From positions 3,720,001 through 3,784,000 of the forward strand of contig NC_092407.1 of assembly GCF_009017415.1 (NCBI RefSeq): a DNA stretch of 64,000 nt. The letters run 5' to 3'. The translations under genes and the position numbers were made by a program. Of the stretch, positions 11,095-21,645 are shown piece after piece. Numbering within the stretch: position 1 is the first letter of the stretch; the number at the start of each line of letters is the position of its first letter. Source of the DNA: Aspergillus flavus. Its lineage: Eukaryota > Ascomycota > Eurotiomycetes > Eurotiales > Aspergillaceae. The notes beneath the pieces were generated by a model. The model saw only the letters and a list, made by a program, of their open reading frames with translations, did not search any database and was not told the origin of the DNA.

Positions 11095-12325
11095 ATGGAC
11101 AAGGTGCAGGCGTTCGGAAAGAACCTTAGGTGAGATGAAATGACTTCGAGGCTATATTATCCCACACCCCTCCATTGTCGCTTTTACCAGTAATAGTCCT
11201 CAGCATCCAAAGCCCTCTGCTGACATGTTTCTAATCTTATATTGCTTTTGCGGGTAGTGCGAGCTTTTCGCCTTTTGCTGCGCGCACGCAGCAGATGATC
11301 AAAGAACAGTTGGGTCAAGCCGAAGACAAGACTCAACTTCCCGATGAATACCTTGAGCTTGAGAAGCGCGTGGACGCTCTTAAGTTGGTTCATCAGAAGC
11401 TCCTTCAGGTGACGTAAGTTACAAAAGCCTTAAAAGCCCATGGAAAGGGTCTGCTACTTTCACATATCAATGTCGCTGACCAATCCATATAGTTCGCAGT
11501 ACTCTAACGAGGCTTACGACTACCCACCCAACATCCGCGAGTCATTCAACGACCTAGGCCGGACCATCGGTGAAAAGGTTCAGCTTCTGTCTCAAGCTTC
11601 TTCTCCTGCGGAGGCCCAGGCTGCCCTGACTGCCCCTCCTTCGGCCAAGCCCCAGCCGAAGACGTTCAACCATGCCATTGCCCGCGCCTCTCTGTCCGGA
11701 TCCCAGACTCTGGCGCAGAGCTCCACCGGCGAGGACCCTCTGGCCACTGCCCTGGAGAAGTATGCGCTGGCCTCGGAGAAAGTGGGTGAAGCCCGTCTGT
11801 CTCAGGATGGACAGATCCAGTCGCGTTTCCTCGCTGGGTGGAACACGACTCTCAACACCAACCTGATGTTTGCGGCCAAGGCGCGCAGAAACGTCGAGAA
11901 CGCCCGTCTTATGCTGGACTCGGTCAAGGCCAGCAAGAAGGCGGCTGCTAGGGGTGACCTGGACAACCTGAGCGAGGAGGCCCGCCAGGAGATCGAACAG
12001 GCTGAGGATGAGTTCGTTAGCCAGACCGAGGAGGCCGTGAGCGTCATGAAGAATGTAAGTTGCAGATTCTTTAGATGTTGCGGTAACGTGTTGCTAACTG
12101 CCTACCAGGTTCTGGACACTCCTGAGCCTTTGAGAAATCTGGCGGACTTGATCGCCGCCCAGCTTGAGTTCCACAAGCGGGCTTATGAAATCCTCAGCGA
12201 GCTGGCTCCTGTGGTTGATGGTTTGCAGGTTGAACAAGAGGTATGATCTTTTGCGTCGCTATCGATATGTTCGCAACTGACGTGTCTTGCAGGCTAGCTA
12301 CCGTAAGAGCCGTGAGGGAGCTTAG
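11095..12325 (+). CDS. BAR-domain protein, Gvp36-like
   Basis: BAR proteins form curved coiled-coil dimers that bind membranes; the yeast relative Gvp36 acts at Golgi and endocytic vesicles. Predicted exons are 11095-11129, 11258-11413, 11493-12054, 12109-12240 and 12293-12325, giving about 305 residues, the usual size. The N-terminus MDKVQAFGKNLS followed by FSPFAARTQQMIKEQLGQ is an amphipathic start, and LPDEYLELEKRVDALKLVHQ opens the BAR coil. The core carries long heptad-like helices (EKYALASEKVGEARLSQD, ARRNVENARLMLDSVKASKK, EEARQEIEQAEDEFVSQTEE). The last helix is AAQLEFHKRAYEILSEL. The protein ends in a six-to-eight residue tail (SYRKSREGA) on its own tiny exon. All joins are GT-AG. 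The family is clear; assignment to Gvp36 rather than another BAR_2 member is inference. Confidence 0.88.
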
Positions 12326-12710
12326 AACACCCTTTTGAATCTATTTCTTCTTTCACTCTTTCGTTACGTTCTTCTTTTGGCCAACTGTTATGGGAACCGT
12401 CGGGTTACGTTGTGAACTACCCCTTTATGCACTGTGAAGATGTTTTATATCCCCCAATCTATGGATATGTAGGGCCATTTGTGGCTCTATTGATGCGTAA
12501 AGTTGATTAGTCGACTGTAAAGCAAGCTTTTTAAGCCTGGGAACTGTCTTGTAGGCGAATAAGGATAATCTCGCCACTCGAACATCATGACATAAGCCCA
12601 AATAAAAAGCCAGGAGACAGCATCAACTCTCACATGAAATACCCATAACCTACCTACCCCATGCTCCCCCGTCCAAACAAGCCCTACCATTTATGCAGGA
12701 TGGAGAGCCC
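12326..12710. other. intergenic, 3' flank of BAR gene
   Basis: A 3' flank rich in T and C runs follows the BAR gene and leads into the Pol III terminator of the tRNA-Ser gene on the opposite strand. I see no coding frame. Confidence 0.3.
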
Positions 12711-12718
12711 AAAAAAAA
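12711..12718 (-). terminator. Pol III terminator of tRNA-Ser
   Basis: Eight A residues on the + strand (T8 on the transcribed strand) lie two bases beyond the acceptor stem of the tRNA gene. Runs of four or more T residues end RNA polymerase III transcription. Confidence 0.85.
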
Positions 12719-12719
12719 G

Positions 12720-12822
12720 CGACACCAGTGAGATTCGAACTCACGCTCCCGAGGGAAATGCCTAGGCTAAGCCACGTAGTGGGTATAGCAGGGCATCGCG
12801 TTAACCACTCCGCCATAGTGCC
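12720..12822 (-). tRNA. tRNA-Ser(GCT), with intron
   Basis: The minus strand folds as a class II tRNA. The acceptor stem GGCACTA pairs with TGGTGTC (two G-T wobbles) and the discriminator is G. The D-arm is GCGGAGTGGTTAACGCG, the anticodon stem is ATGCC/GGCAT, and the loop begins CTGCTA, so the anticodon is GCT (reads AGC/AGT serine codons). A 22 nt intron follows position 37, the canonical place, and is removed by the tRNA splicing endonuclease. The extended variable arm (TCCCTCGGGA) is expected for serine tRNAs, and the T-arm contains GTTCGAATC. CCA is not encoded, as usual in eukaryotes. A T8 terminator follows at once. Confidence 0.93.
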
Positions 12823-13399
12823 CTGATTATGTCATATTATCTTTATTTTCTCTACTCCACCTGGACCAGTAAAGTTTCCCCGTGTTGCTACAAGACACTC
12901 CCATTCTGCAACTCGTCACCGCCTACCACCCAGCATCACTGCCTCAGGCGCCAACACCACCTACAAGCTTAGAGCTCCGACATCCCATACCTTTATCCCG
13001 CGGAGAGTCCACCTCAACGACACCAATCCTCTCACCACCAAGTCAACATCCGTCGCTCTTGCTCGTCTCGGTCTGCGCCAAATCCCCCGTCCCGTACGAG
13101 TTAAGCGTACCATTCTCTCTCCTCGCAGGCAACACCCATTCCCGCCCCGGTGGAGCAGAACACCAGAGATACCTCGAACCGCGAACAGATACAATTCACA
13201 GAACCGAAGTCAACATACACGCTTCCACAATATCGGGACTACCAACCCAATCACCGATTAACCTCACACAAGAAAAGAAAGAAAGAACAAGAAGACACCG
13301 GCTGGTCCCTGTGTCCGAGTGCATTGACCGTCTACTTTATACTCTACATACAATTCACGGAACCATTAGCTGTTCGAAATAGAATAACCAAGATACAAA
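12823..13399. other. intergenic, VMA9 promoter and leader
   Basis: This region separates the tRNA-Ser gene from VMA9. A long frame runs through it (12882-13382), but it is C/A-biased, has no recognisable domain and ends where the VMA9 start lies; I treat it as leader or promoter DNA. Confidence 0.3.
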
Positions 13400-13867
13400 A
13401 TGGCGAACGGGTATATCTTGCCATATCCTCACTCATTTTTCAAAAGACCAAGAAGGCAAATATTAACAAAGTGGAAAGGTGGAGTCTAATCATTGGCCTG
13501 ATCGTCATCGCTGTCGCGTCCGTCGTCGCCTGGGTATTCAGTCCTAAGGGCGAGAACCAGACGTATGTTTTTCTTCCCCTTTTAATGCACTTTTTGGCGC
13601 TGTGTCTGTGTCTAACGGGTATATTAGGCTTTGGCGGAGTACGCTGATTCTTGCGTTTGTGTCTTGTTATTTGATGTGGGGTATGTTTTCCCTTTCCTTT
13701 TCTATTGGCTCTATACTAGGTTTGGGTATTGTGGTGTTATGGGTTGGGGAGAATGAGAACGAGTGTGCTGATTTATGATACGTGCAGCGATTACGTTTAT
13801 GGCGCAGTGGCATCCGCTTATCTCGCCGAAGAGGGCAGATATTAGACCTGATCGGGTACCGCAGTGA
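13400..13867 (+). CDS. VMA9: V-type H+-ATPase subunit e
   Basis: Subunit e is a tiny membrane protein of the V0 sector of the vacuolar proton pump, needed for its assembly. Predicted exons are 13400-13410, 13479-13562, 13628-13680 and 13788-13867, giving 75 residues against 73 in yeast. The product starts MANG and then has one hydrophobic segment, WSLIIGLIVIAVASVVAWVF, followed by the conserved SPKGENQTLWRST. A second membrane segment (LILAFVSCYLMWAITFM) leads into the conserved tail AQWHPLISPKRADIRP. Exon 1 encodes only three full codons, so gene finders could miss it. All joins keep frame at GT-AG sites. It is convergent with ARV1. The match over both membrane segments and the tail makes this secure. 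Confidence 0.94.
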
Positions 13868-14102
13868 TTTCTTTTTTCGGTTCTTGGTTGGGGAGCTAGA
13901 GTATGTTAGGTCTGGTTTGGAAGGTGGTTAATTTGAGGTGGAGTATGAGTGTTTGTATAGTTATCTTGTGTATGCTTGGTACTACGTTTCTTTTTGTTAT
14001 GTTGCTGCATTGATGTTTTCTCAGCGGTGATTCATAGATTCTCATGAACAGGATGAGTCTCATTTTTCATTTTTGAGATCAAATACGTATTTCGGTCGTA
14101 TT

Positions 14103-15554
14103 TTAGCCAACTCCTATCGCTCCTAAGATGACTCTCTGTACTGTCCATCGAGCCATTAGTCCGGCGACTGCCAGTGTTACAGCGCGGAGGTACCCGCATC
14201 CTAAGAGGACATATAGGGCTTCGATGTTACTCAATAGCACCAGATGCGTATCTGCTGCTCCCAATGAGAAAAGGGAGCCTGTCAGCTCAACAAAGTTTGC
14301 TAAGTAACTTGTCGGCACCGACTGAGGTAACATCTGAATCAAGCTTTCTAGAAGTGTTGATGAAGCTGCTGATGGAGATCCCACTATTCCCGACGAGCCT
14401 GTTGTGCTAGTTGCCACGGGAGTCATACCGGTCACCGCGTGCTGTGAGATATTGCCCGGAGTCACTCGACTTGTCCCTGCACTGCTGCTAGCAGGTGTCT
14501 GAGATGCAATTCCGCTACCCTCGGGACCCCATATGACGAGCAGTATCGGGAAAAGTTTGGCGCAACTGCTAACGAGAAGTGCGGTGCTGATGGCGGTAGG
14601 GCTGGCGGGGGACGGAGGAGGCAGCGGTTGGATGCTCTGGATCGGAGCTGTAGAGGCCCGGCGTAAAGGAGGTGGCGGGAATGAGCCCTGGGTTGCTGAT
14701 AGGACCGCGTGATTATCACCTCCTAAAGTGTTTGCGGTTGAGAATCCTCCGCCCATTGATGGAATATCGTAAGAGCCTTGCCGACTGAGCCTACGTGGGC
14801 TCAACATGGACGCTGATGTGGGAGAGAGCTGGGATTGCGCATTCATGTTTTGAGATAGGGGAGAGGTATGTACTGGTGTCGAGGGGGTGGATAGAGGGCT
14901 TTCGGTCGTGGTGGCATTCGGGTTGCTGCCATTTTGCTTCAAGCCCCGAGGCGTCGGGGCAAGGACTGAAGCTAGGACACGGATAGTGAGATGATGGGCA
15001 AGAGTCGCAAGCGCGTTTAGACCCAAAAAGAAAAAGTACTGGACAACAATCGGTGCGCGAGAGAGGAAAGTAGTGGCCAATGAGGGAGACTTCTCAATGC
15101 GGGCCCATGTCAGGTAGACGTCAAACAAGAGTAGAAGAACTCCTAGACGAATTATAGAGCGCTAGCGAACAAACAATTTGGTTAGTTGGAGAATTTCAAT
15201 TTTAAGGAGACAATAGACAAGAGAAGAGAGCGAATGAAGGATAATGGACATACATCGAATTGGTCGTTGTCGCCTCCAAGCCTATTAAAAAGGAGATGGC
15301 GATAGACCTTCCGCGGTCAGTATACTAGTATTCCGGACAAGCCATCACTTCCATGTGCATACCTGCGGCTTGATCAAAACGAGATCAATGAAGATCACGA
15401 CAAAGTCATATTCAACATACTTATCCGCAAATCGCTGGCAGCGTGGACATTGTGTCAAGCGCACGCCTTTACCTAACGAGCGATCGTCGGCACGGCTGTA
15501 AGTGCTGTACAAGTGCGACACGGGGTACGAGCACTCGATGCAGATGGGCATCAT
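14103..15554 (-). CDS. ARV1: Arv1-family sterol/lipid homeostasis protein
   Basis: Arv1 is an ER membrane protein needed for sterol distribution and GPI-anchor synthesis. Predicted exons are 15554-15363, 15307-15254 and 15161-14103, giving 434 residues. The N-terminal Arv1 homology domain contains a zinc-binding-like C-x2-C pair (CIECSYP) and a second pair (TQCPRCQRFADKYVE), followed by FVVIFIDLVLIKPQVYRHLLFNRL. Several membrane segments follow (around FFLGLNALATLAHHL, ALLVSSCAKLFPILLVIW, and AVTLAVAGLMARW). Between them is a ~100-residue Ser/Thr/Pro-rich insertion, which makes this protein longer than yeast Arv1. Two Met codons start the frame (15554 and 15551). The second is the likelier initiator by similarity, but it changes only one residue. 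Confidence 0.92.
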
Positions 15555-15810
15555 GTCATTGACTTCTAGTCATCCTGAGATCCATAGTCAATGTCTACTT
15601 CAGGAGAGGTTTAAGGGATCTCCATCGCGAGGGAATCGCGGCGGCAGTTCGGTCTCCAGACCGAAGGCGGTGAGGGTCCATGCAAATGTTCTATTGGGGA
15701 TATTTTCAGAGGTAAATCTATATACATTCATGCCTGAACCCTTGCTGCACTTGGTGCATATTATGTACTAGTTCTGGATGAAAAGAAAGGTCAAAAGGTC
15801 TATATGTCCA

Positions 15811-18012
15811 TCAATCAACAACACCCGTATCGTCAGCCCAGCTCGGCTGAATGCTCCGACACACTTGCTCGTAATCAGAAAACCTCTGCGAATTCTCCGT
15901 CAATCCTGGAGTCGTCCAGAACATAGTCCAATTGGTGTCGGATAGCTTCCACGTCCCCGTCGAGCGTTCAAAGTACCACTTATTTACTGGATTGTCCTTG
16001 CGACTGCGCCAGCAGACCCCGTTGGGAAAACATGACCGAACCATAGCATTGAACACAATATCGGCCACACCACCGGCGCCTTGGCTGCGTTTCAAGACGG
16101 CAAATTTGTCCAGGTATGGAACCATCCGAGCTTCACTGGCCGGGCTGCCATCATCTTCCACACCCGGCGGCAGCTCCCACGTAAGAATGGCACCACCTTC
16201 GTACTCTCCTGCAATAATCAGTCCGGCCAAGCGATCGTTAACCCGGTTGAGATAATCTTGGACGTCCAGTTTACGGTTGAAGGAGTCTTCGATCAGCTGA
16301 ACTAATCGCGGGAGGTCGATGCTTGGATCATCCAGCGATAGCCGTGGGCGATTCTGTGCTGTCCACACCTCAACTCGTGGATTGGGAATCATCGTGAGAG
16401 GCATGCCTCGCTTGACAAAAGTAGTGTGAGAACTTGGGGTATTGATGGAGCCACGTCTACGGTTCATCGCCTCTCGTCGACTCATGGGTAGTGAAGAGGA
16501 AAGCAGTGGTTTGTCTGTGAGTAGGTTATGAATGAGTGGGTTTCGTTGTCGTCGGGTGCCCACAGCAGATACATCCGAAGGGTTAGCCTGGGGTGTCCTA
16601 GCTGAATTCGAAACTTCCAGCGGAGAGGTAATAATCCCCGAGGACGCCGATGGGAGCATAGCAAGCACATTTTGCGACAGCTGCAGGTTGTCCAGGTGTC
16701 TTTCCAAAGGATCCTCGACGAATGTATTTCCCCCTTTTGGTGTGGTTGCTGTACAAGCTTCACTGGACTGTACGTGAAGCAACTCATTCTTGATATCATC
16801 AAATTCCTGCTCCATATTGATGAAAACGTGCGATGTCTGCGGGCCTCGGAATGAAGGAATTCCTCCAAGAGGATCCAGGAGAATTACTCGATCCAAAGAG
16901 ACCTCTTTTTGCAGCTTAGCAATTTTCTGCGCGGTCAGCCAAGGGTCTTCATCAGGGTCGGGACGCATCGCCAGGCCGGCAAGCTCTTTCGTGAGGGCCA
17001 GAATAGCATCATTCGCAGATATAGTAACTGCCTTAGGAACATCTTCCGTGTAGGCAATGGGAGCAACAACCACGATTTGGCCGTCGCGGAGCGGATTAAG
17101 GAGCGCCTTTCTGGATAGAACGGTGGGAAGTTCGGGAAACATCGGGGACAGAGACAAGACCGAGTCGAGATGGGCAGACTTTGAGTCTGGTTGTGCATCT
17201 ACTGCAATTGAAATACGTTCGGCTTGTTCTGCAGCAACCCTGCGTAAGGTGTTGGCATTGCCCGCAGTTCCAGGGTCAACCACAACACAGCAAGCCATCC
17301 CTAGACGGCTCAGCTGGGAAAGGGTCTTGGCTACTCCATTAATAATAGTGTCATCAAGTAGCTGCGGTGTCCTGATTTTAATCAGGGCTAGGTGTAGTCT
17401 TTCCTCTGGCAGTTCCGACGGTGGCGGGAGAGGCGTTGAGTCATGCCTGAAGACCGGACTATCATACACAGATCGCGAGGCTCCATAGAATGAACCCAGG
17501 TTAACACCCGATGGCAACGATTGTGTTACCGTTCCTTTCGAGTGTCCGGTGGTCGGTTCTGTCTGCGCTTTCGGAGGATGCTGTGCTTTCAGGCGAGCCA
17601 GATACGATTTAGCCTCTCGTTTCGTAGACGCGGAGTTCAGCAGACTAAGGAAAAATTCCTATAGTCGGAAAAGCCATTGAAGTAGTCAGCGGATATGTCC
17701 TGAAACTATTGATACTGAACGACCATCATACACGATCCAATAATTTTTCCTTGGCCCGGCGACCTAGTCGGTCATAGCTTTTGCTGCTGGACGAAAACTC
17801 GGCACTTTGGTTGATCGGCCGATCGGCGGTGGAAGAGAAAGACCGGCAATTGGGAGTTCCCAATTTTGGTTGACCGACAAAGGAGGAGGTTTGTTGCTGT
17901 TACAGGACGGCAAGGTCAATCAGTGAGCAATAGCAAAGAGAGAGGGTTTGATGCTTACCTTTAGCAGAGAGGACTTTGCAGTCCGCGGCCATGTCAGCGC
18001 CCTAGAACTCAT
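15811..18012 (-). CDS. arg2: amino-acid N-acetyltransferase (N-acetylglutamate synthase), mitochondrial
   Basis: This enzyme makes N-acetylglutamate from acetyl-CoA and glutamate, the first step of arginine synthesis in mitochondria. Predicted exons are 18012-17959, 17896-17732 and 17658-15811, giving 688 residues. The N-terminus ([18 protein letters not shown]) is basic and lacks acids, as expected for mitochondrial import. The fungal NAGS segment [16 protein letters not shown] then joins [20 protein letters not shown] across intron 2. The amino-acid-kinase-like domain fills the middle. The C-terminal acetyltransferase domain has [29 protein letters not shown] and [10 protein letters not shown], the fungal NAT signature. 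The start at 18012 was chosen because it is the only ATG that joins exon 2 in frame. An upstream ORF ends on its start codon (see separate entry). Confidence 0.94.
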
Positions 18013-18062
18013 GTTTCATTGCCGTTGAGGGTGAAAGAAACTGATTCCAGGAATGAATACAT
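18009..18062 (-). promoter_or_regulatory. upstream ORF overlapping the arg2 start codon
   Basis: A 17-codon frame ([17 protein letters not shown]) starts at 18062 and ends with TGA at 18011-18009. The arg2 start codon is 18012-18010, so the two share the sequence ATGA. The same frame is open further upstream to another ATG at 18320, so the uORF could be 17 to 103 codons depending on the transcription start. An uORF stop overlapping the main start would force leaky scanning or termination-coupled reinitiation. Whether it is transcribed cannot be seen from the sequence. Regulation of arginine genes by uORFs is known in fungi for other enzymes of the pathway. Confidence 0.5.
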
Positions 18063-18528
18063 AGGAGTTGGCGAGGGAAGAAGCCTAAAGAAGAGAGATG
18101 GTACAGAAGGAGAGCAGCAGAGAGGACTCGGAGTGAGGGGGCGCTGGACATTCGGAGAAAACAAAAATGAGTCGATGCGGATAATGACGCATTCCGTTCT
18201 CGGCTTCTGATTGGCGCCGATAACGCCCGCTGCTCGGAGATTGATAAAAAAAAAAAGAGGGAAAGCTCCACAGTTAAGGTTCATGGCAATGATCACCTTG
18301 CAGCATATGAATCCTTTCACTGTATTCGGGAGTAGTGTCTATACCTGAATTTCCATTGTTGATTACAAACCCTCCGCTTGATTAGGAGAGTGCAACGCTG
18401 CTAGAGACAGTGGCAGAGATAGGCGTAGACTCAACATGACCAAATACAGAGTAGACGGCTCATATGTCTGGAGTTCTATGTTGACTCAAACTAGGACCCA
18501 TTCGTGTACGTAATTGATTGCTTCTTAT
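18063..18528. other. intergenic, arg2 promoter
   Basis: This interval lies between arg2 and the FAD oxidoreductase, both on the minus strand. It carries the arg2 promoter, a homopolymer run (A-rich at about 18247-18257), and the 3' flank of the oxidoreductase. A GC-rich segment near 18210-18235 is otherwise unremarkable. No gene was recognised. Confidence 0.3.
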
Positions 18529-20074
18529 TCAAATAGCCTTCAAATGTGTTAGGATGTGGTTCTCTTGGCTACTCAGCCGTTCCGGGGTGGTCTTGAACAA
18601 TCGTGGTAACTTCGTCTCCTCATACGTAGCTCCACGGATTATCATCTGCGCAATCGCCTGTGCTGAGAGGAAGACTTGCGGCATTCCATGTCCGTTAAAG
18701 CCGGCAATCACCAACTGGCAAGGCTTGTTGGGGATATGCCCAACATGCGGCAAGGAGTCGGTGCTATAACCCATTACTATCGCAAAAAGTCAGCACCCGC
18801 TACTCAACCAAGTCACGAAAGAGCTATAACAAGAAGAGACGCACTTCCCGTCCAAAGTCGGTCGGTATATGCCCCTGTGTCCTCCCAGCCGTGAAAGTGC
18901 CGTTGCATGTAATTGTCAAAGTACCGCGCAGCAGACTCTATCAATCTGCTATCATCTGTATTGTTGTACCACTCGCTGGAGTCATGGAAAAACGTGGACT
19001 TGCCCCCGCCAACCACAATACTGCCATCCGGTCGCGGAATTAGATAGTCATAATCCCAGGCATTGAAGCGCAATGTGTAAGAGCAACTCAGTGGGCTTTT
19101 CGGTGGATTAGGCACCACGATCCGACTACAGACCCCTCGTACAGGGACAATCTTGTCTTTGTACTCGGGTGCGATAGCAGACGTATATGCATTACTGGAG
19201 AAAACAACCCATTTTGCTCGAATCGAACCTCGGCTAGTCACGACAGTCCAGCGTCCATCAATATCAGGGGTTTCGGATATGCGGAGCACGGGTGTTTGAG
19301 TTTGGAGGTTGACACCGGCCGAGACAGTGCGCTCCAAGAGTTGAGTGGTAAATTTATATGGCCAAAGTCGCCCTGTGCGACAGCGGAAGCAGCCTCGGGC
19401 GCCTTTCACGCCAGACACCTACGCAGGGGATGAATATACAGAGAAATCTGCGGTGGCTGGAATGGTACTCACGGATTCCGCAGTCTCGTTCGGAGTGAAA
19501 TCGGCTTCCGTCACTGTGAGGGCTCCGCGAGAAAGAAGAGATTCGTATCCCGCCTTGAGTTTGGCACAATGATTATCGTCAAGCTGCACATCAATGACCT
19601 TGTCAAAGTCTAGGTCACAATCAATCTTCTCCTCTTCTACACAAGACTTAACCGCTGCCATATGCGCCAACTCAAAAGCGGCCACTTCTTCTGCTGCGTC
19701 TATTCCATATTTATCTGACAGGGCACTGATTTGGTAATATACATCAGGTTTTAGATGGCCACCTAAGGGGATCAGATATCAGAATCAGCACTTCAATAGT
19801 TGTCTAGATTTAGCTGTGACTTGCCATTGCGACCTGTAGCCCCCGAGCAGGCCTGACGGGCTTCCAGTATTACTATAGAAGGTTTATCAGCTGACGAGGA
19901 TTGGCTAAGACGCATACAGTGGTATGCAGTTGTTACGCCTGCATATCCTGCCCCAACGATGACAATATCACTTGTATCAGGCAGCACCTCGGTTGAGCGA
20001 TGGCTATCGAGAAAATGAGGCTCGGTGCGCCAGAATGAAGTCATGCCATTGTTGACAGGAAACGCTTCGGCCAT
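18529..20074 (-). CDS. DAO-family FAD-dependent oxidoreductase
   Basis: This is a flavoprotein amine/amino-acid oxidase-like enzyme of 453 residues. Predicted exons are 20074-19825, 19762-19473, 19418-18845 and 18776-18529. The dinucleotide-binding motif DIVIVGAGYAGVTTAYH is near residue 37, followed by the acidic ribose-binding end of strand 2 (IVILEAR). The family motif SGATGRNGGHLKPD spans intron 1. A second FAD-contact segment is KWVVFSSNAYTSAI, and the C-terminal FAD motif WTGIMGYSTDSLPHVG spans intron 3, followed by VIAGFNGHGMPQVFLSAQ. Intron 1 keeps the frame and the conserved GRNGG motif only with a GC donor (GCAAGT from 19824). The substrate is unknown. It is divergent from the GNAT gene, about 1.6 kb away. 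Confidence 0.9.
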
Positions 20075-21645
20075 GGTAGCAAGGAAATGGTTTAAGGTGA
20101 GATCGGCATTGTTATATGCTTTGCTTTCCTGGTTTGTTACGTTCTCAGGGACTCCTTACATGTTCTGTCGTAGAAGTAAGGCTCGGGCAGACACCCACTA
20201 CTGCATGTATTCAGGTGCGGAGAAGCCAATCAACGAGCACTGTGTCTGGACTCTGGAGTAAAGGATAGACTATGACGAATCTCCGATAGCAGTTCATTCT
20301 CTATCATGAGCTGTGTCATTGATATACGTATCACCAATTGGTGGTAAACATTTACGCATCTTGTGTAAGTGTAAGTAAATTCCTGAGAAGAAGACGGTAG
20401 GTAATATTGTCATAGAAGAACCCTTACAGGATCCTTGCTGGACTGAGACGTACGGCACGTGTTCCATGACCCAGTTTGAAGTAGGAGTAATACCAGTACT
20501 ACCTAGTAAGTAGTGTGACCAGAGTCCATGCTTTAACTGGCAGCTGGCAGCCATATCTCATTCTCGTACCTTACCGTTCGCTAAGGAGTATTTACCAGTC
20601 ATTGTAGTACCGACTAGTAAAGCCCGTGAGGCATGTGCTCCGTACGGGACCCATCCGGTTACGGGGCAGAAACCGTCAAATTTCTCCATATCTCCCCCAT
20701 CCCCAACCTACCCACCCGTCAATGTTACGCGTAGACCACCTAGAAAAATTACATACGAACATGACTTGCATTATCAGTATCAGTTAATAATACCCCGCGC
20801 TTGGGTTCGGCAATCTTACTTTTACCGGATGGAAAGCAATCAATCAAAGCCCTGGTATCCAAGTAAATTAAATCTCAGTAGTAAGACTTTTAGTCCTGAA
20901 GTTTCTGATTATCTGCAGGGGAATTGATCGACCGACATTTTTAGTACCTAAGAATCAGTGGATAGTGTATTAGATCTTTCAGGAACACCCATATTCCTCG
21001 ATCATTTACGGATATTGCTTTTCCCTCCCTACTTTTTTGTTCTCTTTCTTTTGTATTCCTTTTGTCCCGTGGGTAAAAAGAAAAAATAAGACAGCCAATC
21101 ATACTGTGCCCGGGTCACACTTCCACAATATCCTTCATTTGCCTCTGTGTGAGTGGCAATCAAACGCCTCACTGTACCCATCTTTTAGCACACGACAATC
21201 CACTCACATTCCCTTACCTGCATTTCAGAAGATCTGGTTGGTAATCTGCTCTTTCCAGTTCCTAACTTCACAACCTCCTTCATTCGGGCTTGACTGGTGG
21301 CTTGCGTCTTTTGGCTTACGATCCGGCCCTAAGCTTCTGGAACTGCAACCCGACTCAAGTCTTATCGCCCGTCCGCATCAGAGCTAATTTTTGATCCCCA
21401 CCATTTTCCGAGGATTCACGCCCCTCGATTCGACTCTTTTTCATCCCTCCTAGGGTCCCCTTCAGCCAATCCTTTCCACAATCCTACGCCTTCAGCAATC
21501 CCTGTCCGCTTGGACTTTTTCTCCCCTCTCTTTGAGTACATCTTTCTGCTTTCGTCTTTTGCAAATTTTCTCTCTATCTACCCTGCAAATCTAAGGAACG
21601 TCGTCTTGCGACCTGTTGAAAATCGAATCCTGAGATCGACAGATA
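20075..21645. other. intergenic, divergent promoter region and long leader
   Basis: About 1.57 kb separates the divergent FAD oxidoreductase and GNAT genes. The last ~600 bases have many TTTTC/CTTC pyrimidine tracts (for example 21020-21055 and 21430-21560) typical of a long fungal leader. I see no supported coding frame. Confidence 0.35.

Noticed and set aside
12882..13382. 166-codon plus-strand frame between tRNA-Ser and VMA9
   Set aside because: It has Pro/Thr/Ser-rich low-complexity translation and overlaps the VMA9 leader; no motif.
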